A DNA stretch of 13,873 nt from NCBI GenBank assembly GCA_023627715.1, contig JAMAHW010000229.1, positions 1 to 13,873 of the forward strand, given 5' to 3'. The translations under genes were made by a program, and so were the position numbers. Under the pieces are notes generated by a model that did not search any database, was not told the origin of the DNA, and saw only the letters and a program-made list of their open reading frames with translations. Below, one piece after another: positions 8,630-13,873 of this stretch (position 1 is its first letter; each line of letters begins with the position of its first letter). Origin of the DNA: Periconia sp. R9002 (Eukaryota; Ascomycota; Dothideomycetes; Pleosporales; Periconiaceae).

Positions 8630-9934
8630 CTCTTGCAGGATCCAGCCTCGACGGAACAGAATGCCTGACCGAACTTAATCCAAGTATTCTTCGACGACTG
8701 GAACGCGCCGTCTGAAACAATAAAAACTTCTAGCAGTGGTATTCGTTATATCTCGATAGGGCAAGCGTACAAGCTTCGAAGACCACGATACTGCGTCTTT
8801 CGTGTAGGGTTGGAGAAGTCCACCGGTTGTGTCTACTGCTGTTCCTGCTAGGGTGAAGACTGAAAATTGGTAGCAACGCGCCATCTTTGGGGCTTCGCGT
8901 CGCCAGTCAGTAAGGTTGGCCCTTGTTGGATAATAAAAATCGAATCGATCCAGATAAATTTGATGCCCAGATTTTCCGCAATAAGGAAAGCGTCTTGAAA
9001 GACCTGTGGCAGCTCTCCGAAGTCTTCACCAAGTAAACGACCCTCAATGTTTGAAGTAGTTGTGATACATCTACCAGTGAATTCATTCCAGCGATGGGTA
9101 AGTGTAATGTATGCGCCGTGTAGTCCGTCTGTATAACGGAGGTAAAGTCGCTGCTGGTCACTTTCTCGTGCAATTTCAATTACCCGAGGAGGAAGTGGAG
9201 AGTTGTAAGGATCGATACGAATGGATCCGGACACTGTTTCGTGTCGTTTTAAATGAGAAGCACATGCTTGAAGCCAGCTTTGGGCAGTCTCATAATGTGA
9301 AGTAGAGGATGGATCACTGTCGATGTAGCGCCCGAGGACATCTCCGCTCAAAGCTGCCGGACTTTCTAGTAACGAACATATCAGCTTAATATCTTCTAAA
9401 CTTGCTGTAGGCCTTCAGGAGATACTTATCAGGGTCTGCAGCAATGCATATCTCATGATTATTGGATTTCTCACGCCGTTGAAGCGGTCTCCTAGCTCGA
9501 TGAGGAAGCGGTTGGCTCGCAAACCCCCGGATGGCGCGGTCAATGTCTCCTCTTTGTAACTTGCGGAGATTTTCATATGCACATACAGATCGGGATTCAG
9601 TGTCGTTTTGCCCCCGAAGGCATTGGTATAGAAGTACTCGGGCTTATCTGCGTCCTTGACGGCTTCTAGCAATAACCCGCAGAACTGACAACCTTGATCT
9701 GCTGCTGCTTCAACGTCTTTTAAGAGGTAGCCTTTTTATCCTATCGGCACCTCGTGCAAACGATTGGATGTCGAAATTCTGGCATCGTGCACACAAGGAA
9801 ATTTCAGCCTCAGCCTGGTTGCAGACAGCGCCGACCGCCAACGGTTGCGCATCATCTTCCCAGTCGTCGCGATATGGTTCGATATCCGGGTCGATTGTAG
9901 TTAATGAAATCAGACTAGTGTTGCGGTTTAGCAT
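8630..9934 (-). pseudogene. HET-domain (heterokaryon incompatibility) protein pseudogene
   Basis: HET proteins act in fungal nonself recognition. The decayed gene reads from ATG 9934 on the minus strand. Its N-terminal part has paired cysteines, CARC and about 30 residues later CQFC. The HET domain follows: YITLTHRWN (from 9111), GELPQVFQDA, WIDSIFIIQ (8952-8926; the position usually Cys is Phe), WRREAPKMARCYQFSVFTLA, and LFRRGWILQE (8659-8630), the domain's last signature. Lesions are an extra base in the A-tract at 9733-9737 (minus strand), a one-base loss near 9464-9472 between FNGVRN and NHEICIAAD, a one-base loss near 8912-8920 between IIQQG and LTDWRR, and an in-frame TAA at 8677-8675 between EEYLD and VRSGILF. 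A GT-AG intron lies at 9425-9366. Beyond LQE the homology fades, so any C-terminal effector region is missing or unreadable. All three indels touch short homopolymers, so sequencing error is a partial alternative. Confidence 0.85.
9366..9425 (-). other. 60-bp spliceosomal intron in the HET pseudogene
   Basis: On the minus strand the donor is GTATCT after GATAA, a branch-like AGCTGAT lies about 18 bases before the end, and the acceptor is TTACTAG. Removing it joins ...IAADPDK to SPAALSGDVLGRY in frame, which is the expected continuity for this family. The apparent TGA at 9417-9415 and a TAA in another frame both fall inside it and are therefore not lesions. Confidence 0.75.
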
Positions 9935-10341
9935 GACGAAAGCAGATGGTGTTGACTGAAACACTGATGGAGGTATGAAGTGTGTCCGGAGAAATTGATG
10001 GGGAACACATGCTAAATATGAGGCGCCCAATCAGGGGAGGTCGGGGCGCATACTGAGACTTTTCGTGTGCAGAAATACCCGAACAATTGGTCGGTGCATG
10101 CCTCGCGTCGTGCGTTCAATCGAATCGCCAAAATCGTATACAATTATCGCTCCTAAATTCTGCGATGAGGGAGGTGTGGCGTGGTAAAGGTCGAAATGCA
10201 CGAAATGCAGTAGAGGGTGAATCAGCAAACGATTGGACGAACACTTTGCTGGCGCTAGTAGGGAGGACGGCCCACTCCAGTACCACCCGTGTTCGTGAGG
10301 CTTGTACCTTTGAAGAACGATAACGGAATCTGAGTGTGTAT
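9935..10341 (-). promoter_or_regulatory. 5' flank of the HET pseudogene
   Basis: This stretch lies between the HET ATG and the end of helicase homology. Open frames continue through it, but their translation matches nothing recognisable and crosses a TGA at 10033-10031. It probably held the promoter and 5' leader of the HET gene; no specific element could be picked out. The abrupt switch from helicase to this sequence near 10341 marks a rearrangement junction. Confidence 0.4.
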
Positions 10342-11013
10342 AGTCACCAGCACGATGCGAGCCCAGAACGGCGGTTTTCTCCCGTCCCACTTGGCGCAGG
10401 GGATGCCGAGCCGGTCGCAGCGATCCTGTAGATGGTCTCGCAAGGCGTTTAGCGGAGCCACGACGACGGTGACACCGTCCGGCGAGACAGACGCGGGCAG
10501 CATGCTCTTGCCGGTGCCGGTGGCCATCACTACCAGCACGCGCAGTCGTCGCTGCATCACCGCTTGAAGGCTTTCCTCTTGCTTGCCACGATACGCAGCG
10601 TCCGGCTGTCCAGCGAGCCGCCTGAACTCCGCTTTGAGGTCCACCGTTGCGAGCGACGACCAGCGTTGCAGTGCCTGCTTCTCTTGCTGCGCTACCATCC
10701 CCGCGCGGACTCCGGGGTGCATGTGGCTATCTTCCCAGGTGGATGCAAACTCCAGCACGCGATGCCAGTCCATGCTCAAGCGCCGGAACTCCTCTCGCTC
10801 CGCCATGGTATGAAAGGGAGACTCCATCATAGAGCGACCGTAGTTCCCTTCCTCTGTTTCAAGGCTGTGGCCGGATTGCAACGCTCGCGCGTTGCTCTTC
10901 GACGGCGCTTTGTTCCAGTACAGCACTTCCAACCAGTCGCGTGCCTGTCCATCTTTCGCCAGCTCTCGGTAGGAGGTGAGATAAGTGTCAGTGTCAGAGT
11001 GGTTAACACGTAG
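10342..11013 (-). pseudogene. RecQ-type (telomere-linked style) helicase fragment
   Basis: The frame is open on the minus strand from after a TAG at 11016-11014. It matches the middle of the large fungal RecQ-like helicases often found near telomeres. In order it shows QARDWLEVLYWNKA, WHRVLEFASTWEDSHMHP, VRAGMVAQQEKQAL, a Q-motif-like YRGKQEESLQAVM, Walker A VVMATGTGKS (about 10533-10504), then VTVVVAPLNALRDHLQDRCDRLGIPCAKWD and ARIVLVT. Homology stops at 10342 in motif Ia: no DEAH or DECH box and no helicase C domain follow. The N-terminal part is also missing. Between GKS and PASVSPDG only ML is present, which looks about three residues short for the family, suggesting a small deletion beside Walker A. 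It cannot encode an active helicase. Base composition is more GC-rich than the surroundings. Confidence 0.85.
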
Positions 11014-11067
11014 CTACTGAAAACGCACATCGGTCACTTTTAAGTTGTTTCTCATACTTGATTCTGT

Positions 11068-11334
11068 TCAACCTTCTCTGCCTAGTTCTGATTCGACCTC
11101 GTTTTTGAGTTGTGCTATCATGGTGTTCACCTTTTTCTTAAGTTCTGCATTGTCAACCTTCTTGGCGTTCTCTTGTATCCGGTTCGCCCTCTCAATTGTG
11201 TATTTGTCCATTCCTTGTAGATCCTTTATGTTTTTCTCATTGAGTAACTTCCTTTCCACCTGGCCAAGCTCCTCCAAAATATTCATCAGAGTTTTGTGTT
11301 CTTTCTCGGGGAAATCACGTAAACGGTCGTCCAT
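11068..11334 (-). CDS. Small charged coiled-coil protein, 88 aa (hypothetical)
   Basis: ATG (11334-11332) to TGA (11070-11068), with start context GAGCAATGG (purine at -3, G at +4). The protein is highly charged and mostly helical by composition: an acidic/basic N-terminus MDDRLRDFPEKEHK, then heptad-like leucine spacing through ILEELGQVERKLL and a second helix with NAELKKKVNTMIAQLKNEV. It has no signal peptide or membrane span. The antisense frame is hydrophobic and serine-rich, as expected of a shadow. The family was not recognised. The gene is isolated next to the helicase fragment on the same strand. It could be a true small gene, a last exon of a longer one, or a fragment. Confidence 0.5.
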   Translation of the reverse strand: MDDRLRDFPEKEHKTLMNILEELGQVERKLLNEKNIKDLQGMDKYTIERANRIQENAKKVDNAELKKKVNTMIAQLKNEVESELGREG

Positions 11335-11800
11335 TGCTCGAAAAGGGTAGTGGTTGGGTTGTGTGCAGCGTTGTGGAGGCCGATATTGAGGGTGATCTTT
11401 TGTGCCTTTTAGATGTTAGTCTTGGTGTCATAACACATTATTCAGTGTGAACTGGTTTACTAATACTGTTCGCGAGAATATGGACCGGTGAAGGCGTTGT
11501 TCCGTCTTTGGATGGACTGGGCGTTCTGTTCGCTGGAACGACCGTCTGAAGACGCCTGATATAAGTTATAGTATTACGATTAGGCAGCAGGGCGGGGTCA
11601 TCTAGTGCTTGTGCTGTTCCGCTAAAGACACGGGCATAAGGCCTATCCGACCATTCATAGCTAATCAAAATAGCTGCGCCGCAAACTAAGAGCGCAACAG
11701 GTGACCTGGCTGGCCCACTCCTCACATTTATCGCGTTCCGAGCTAGCGAGCTGACCTCTACCACATCGTATGACCGGATTTTTATTCAGGCGTGCATGAG
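11335..11800. other. Intergenic stretch without a supported gene
   Basis: A minus-strand frame at 11438-11764 lacks an ATG and has one short hydrophobic run; it is not supported as a gene. No repeat unit of the flanking family was recognised before about 11800. Confidence 0.4.
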
Positions 11801-12020
11801 CATGTAGGGCTGGAATCACATGGCCATAAACGTTCAGTTCCTGTCGTTATTTTCGACGCTTCGAAACCCTTTCCTAGAGGAGAGCGTCGAGCTGTTACTG
11901 TACATCAATGATTCTTGTTGTCGTTGGACTATTACTGCTGCCGCTGCCGTTCCGATACTGCTAGCAGATGTACCCGAGCGAAGTAACCCTGTTCTGACTA
12001 CTTTAATACCTGCCATTTTT

Positions 12021-12102
12021 CGACTAGGTGGCTCACCATGGCCTGGCTGTACAATAGTAGCACCGGGTGGCTCGCCTTGCTACAGCCGAGTGGCTCACCG
12101 TT
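12021..12102 (-). repeat. ~23-bp degenerate tandem array, inverted
   Basis: Three units in succession contain GGTGGCTCACCATGG, GGGTGGCTCGCCTTGC and CGAGTGGCTCACCGTTCC. The last two belong to the end of dispersed copy B, supporting the idea that the array is a module of the larger repeat. Confidence 0.65.
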
Positions 12103-12212
12103 CCTCTGCTAAATCAGTTGTTGTCCCTCGCCTGAGATGGACCGCACCATCACCTCAAAGCGCATTTTTCATTGTGCACCATTAGCAGCTTAGCGACTTT
12201 ACAGTAACGGTA
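12063..12212 (-). repeat. Dispersed repeat copy B
   Basis: Direct-orientation partner of copy A at 1842-1992, about 10.2 kb away, roughly 80% identical by eye over 150 bases. It retains the segment CAAAGCGC that copy C has lost. It is the most complete copy in the window. Confidence 0.75.
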
Positions 12213-12274
12213 AGCATATAGAGTGTGCAATCTCTGAAGTGGTATCCACAAACGATACCCATGCACTACATCAG

Positions 12275-12314
12275 CGGAGCTTCCATCGTGAGGCTCTTCT
12301 CGCTTACGCACTTC
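12275..12314 (+). repeat. 40-base direct duplication, copy 1
   Basis: Identical to 13452-13491 at 36 of 40 positions; all four differences are transitions. Weaker similarity continues for about 40 further bases to around 12350. Confidence 0.8.
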
Positions 12315-12463
12315 GGTAATCACAGACTAGGACTAACTCTCGCTTCGTCCCAGTCCACGCGGAGCTACCAGGTATAAGCGACCTACCGCCATAGCAGAGT
12401 TGCTGAGCTGCTGACGACGCGCAAGAGAAGGAGCGTTTTGAGTTGATGACGTAGTTTGTCTAG

Positions 12464-12530
12464 CATAGCGAGTCGCTCGGATATAACATAGTGAGCCATT
12501 CGGCTACAACATGGTGAGTCACTCGGCTAC
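12464..12530 (+). repeat. ~23-bp degenerate tandem array, forward
   Basis: Three units: GCGAGTCGCTCGGATATAAC, GTGAGCCATTCGGCTACAAC and GTGAGTCACTCGGCTACG, each preceded by ATA or ATG. The preceding stretch 12385-12463 contains GAGCTGCTGACG and GTTTTGAGTTGATGACG, a more diverged forward copy of the dispersed repeat. Confidence 0.65.
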
Positions 12531-13149
12531 GTGCATCGACTGGGGTAATCAGCTCGAGCAAGATGACAATATCCGTCGTTGAAACACCGATATTGAAACG
12601 TGACGCTCGTCACTATTTCTGCACGCAGTGGTGCTGGCGTCAGCACGCAATCAGTAGACCACCGGCGGCGGAAGGCATGTTGCTTATCGCGTCTGGCCAT
12701 CGCTGCGACACTTTTGATAGGTATAGGCTCCGTCTGTTTGTGGTTACCTATTGAACGTTTCAGTACAGGCCACCTCCATTGTTCTTTCGTTTTTTAATTC
12801 ACACTTCGTAAGTATCACAGGTACCGCTGAAGTCATAGTCATCACCTGGCTTGCTTAGATCGTGCATACATTGTTTTCAGCGCACGGTCTATCAGCGAGC
12901 CACACTTACAACGCTTTGAACACTTATTTGTTCAGTGAAATGATGCTGTAGCGCGTCGGTGCACATTCGGACAAGCGGTTGACTTCGAATGCGTGTTAGG
13001 CGTCTAGCCTACCCTGGGAGAGGGAGAACGCGGAAAACCCCTCCATCAGCCTCGTGGAAAACCAAGCGGCCAGCCCCAGACCCTATCCTCGAAGCGCGTC
13101 CGAGCTGAGGCTAGCGATGCGCGGCCATTGTGTACCGTTCGCCAACGTA

Positions 13150-13315
13150 TGACTTGCTATACTTCCACCAAATGACTTATCTTGCTATATTCGAGTGGCT
13201 CGCCTTGTTCTAGCGAAGCTGCTTATTACGTTCTGCCTGAGTGGCTCACCATGCTAAGCCGAGTGACATTCCCTGCTAAACTTAGTAAGTCATCCTATTA
13301 CAAGTGACTCGGTAC
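13150..13315 (-). repeat. ~23-bp degenerate tandem array, inverted
   Basis: Units include ATTCGAGTGGCTCGCCTTG, CTGAGTGGCTCACCATGC and CCGAGTGACATTCCCTGCTAAACTTAG; the last resembles the array-to-body junction of copies A and B. Confidence 0.6.
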
Positions 13316-13451
13316 TCGTTGCGCTAGATCGTCGGAGTGATTCTTCCGCCCGTCTCCCGTGTACACGAACACGGCTGCGAAAGCATATGAGCGGCCAGGC
13401 ATCCCTTTACATGACGCGAATAAACGGAAGGTAATACCGCCGGCATGAGTT

Positions 13452-13491
13452 CGGAGCTTCTATCGCGAGACTCTTCTCGCTTACGCGCTTC
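13452..13491 (+). repeat. 40-base direct duplication, copy 2
   Basis: Partner of 12275-12314. The match extends weakly downstream, where CGCTTCGCCCCAACT corresponds to CGCTTCGTCCCAGT near 12340, so the duplicated unit is probably about 85 bases. Confidence 0.8.
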
Positions 13492-13741
13492 CGGGCCAGC
13501 ATATACCAACTACCCGCGCTTCGCCCCAACTATGCCGAGTCACCGTTCACGGGCCATATCACTTTATGGATTATCGACGGTAAACAGCATCAGTTTCGTG
13601 GAATGCACGATGGAGTTAAGATGTTGGTTGTGGCACTGCAACAGTGTTGAAAGCTAGGATACGGAGGCGGAGAGCAGGCTGGCGATTATCGTTGCCTTTC
13701 GCGTACGTCTTCGCCCCAGTTGAAGACAAAATATCCTAGTC

Positions 13742-13791
13742 GCCGCCAGAGCTATCTCATTCGATGCGTTTAGGCGATGGTCTCTGGCGGC
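13742..13791. repeat. Inverted repeat with 10-base arms
   Basis: GCCGCCAGAG at 13742-13751 and its exact complement CTCTGGCGGC at 13782-13791, separated by 30 bases. The GC-rich stem could form a hairpin in DNA or RNA. No gene or repeat unit around it explains it. The remaining 13600-13873 shows nothing else. Confidence 0.55.
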
Positions 13792-13873
13792 TCAATAGAA
13801 GCCTGGGGAGCCGATCGTTGAACAAAGATGAAAAGGCACATGGTGGACTGGGCGAGGAGCATTCGAGCCGGAT

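Larger units (their letters stand above)
11801..13600. repeat. Right degenerate repeat block
   Basis: The same repeat family as in the first 2.3 kb. It contains copy B (12063-12212), forward and inverted 23-bp arrays, a 40-base direct duplication (12275-12314 and 13452-13491), and the octamer TCGCTTAC at 12300-12307 and 13477-13484. Open frames here are short and cross repeat units. A GC-rich patch at about 13010-13145 does not obviously belong to the family and has one short open frame with no recognised homology. Confidence 0.65.

Noticed and set aside
9415..9417. In-frame TGA in the HET gene taken as a nonsense mutation
   Set aside because: It falls inside a 60-bp GT-AG intron (9425-9366) whose removal restores the expected protein continuity.
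9935..10390. Open frame upstream of HET as extra coding sequence or displaced helicase motifs
   Set aside because: It starts without ATG, crosses a TGA, and the vague resemblance of a few residues to later helicase motifs is too weak; it is better read as HET 5' flank.
11438..11764. 108-codon minus-strand frame with a hydrophobic run
   Set aside because: It begins with GTG, has no in-frame ATG, no recognised domain and no splice evidence.
13445..13657. 70-codon plus-strand ATG frame in the right repeat block
   Set aside because: It starts within the duplicated repeat unit and its sequence has no recognisable domain; the partner copy at 12275 does not preserve the frame.
1..13873. tRNA or rRNA genes, and telomeric repeats
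   Set aside because: I found no cloverleaf with a proper T-loop, no rRNA-like sequence and no TTAGGG tract on either strand.

Overview
The window looks like a gene-poor, repeat-rich accessory stretch, possibly subtelomeric, of a filamentous ascomycete (Pezizomycotina). Three things point there: a degraded HET (heterokaryon incompatibility) domain gene with a typical 60-bp fungal intron, a truncated fragment of the large RecQ-type helicase family that fungi carry near chromosome ends, and an intact 693-residue protein of a fungal nucleotidyltransferase-fold family. No rRNA, tRNA, CRISPR array or telomeric TTAGGG run was seen. The exact genus cannot be told.

Layout. About 1-2330 is a degenerate repeat block: dispersed copies of a ~150-bp element and clusters of a ~23-bp degenerate tandem unit (core GTGAGCCACTCGG) in both orientations. 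About 2330-3900 has no gene but holds a pair of GC-rich hairpin-like clusters and a segment strikingly rich in GTAC palindromes. A broken hypothetical reading frame lies at 3915-4430 (+). A perfect (TAG)26 microsatellite sits at 4878-4955. The only long intact gene, 5310-7391 (-), encodes the nucleotidyltransferase-like protein. After an unremarkable ~1.1-kb gap comes a HET-domain pseudogene (8630-9934, -) with one recognisable intron, its 5' flank, and immediately upstream a RecQ helicase fragment (10342-11013, -) cut at both ends. A small coiled-coil ORF (11068-11334, -) follows. From about 11800 to 13600 a second repeat block carries the same repeat family as the left end.

How it fits together. 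Repeat blocks on both sides enclose a core of one intact gene and several remnants, as expected of rapidly decaying accessory or chromosome-end DNA. HET proteins act in fungal nonself recognition and the helicase family is typical of subtelomeres; both are dead here. The role of the nucleotidyltransferase-like protein is unknown. The three HET indels lie in or next to short homopolymers, so sequencing error must be excluded before they are counted as biological decay. No complete new system is demonstrated. The unexplained items most worth following are the repeat family with its embedded 23-bp arrays, the GTAC-rich segment, and the intact NTase-like protein.
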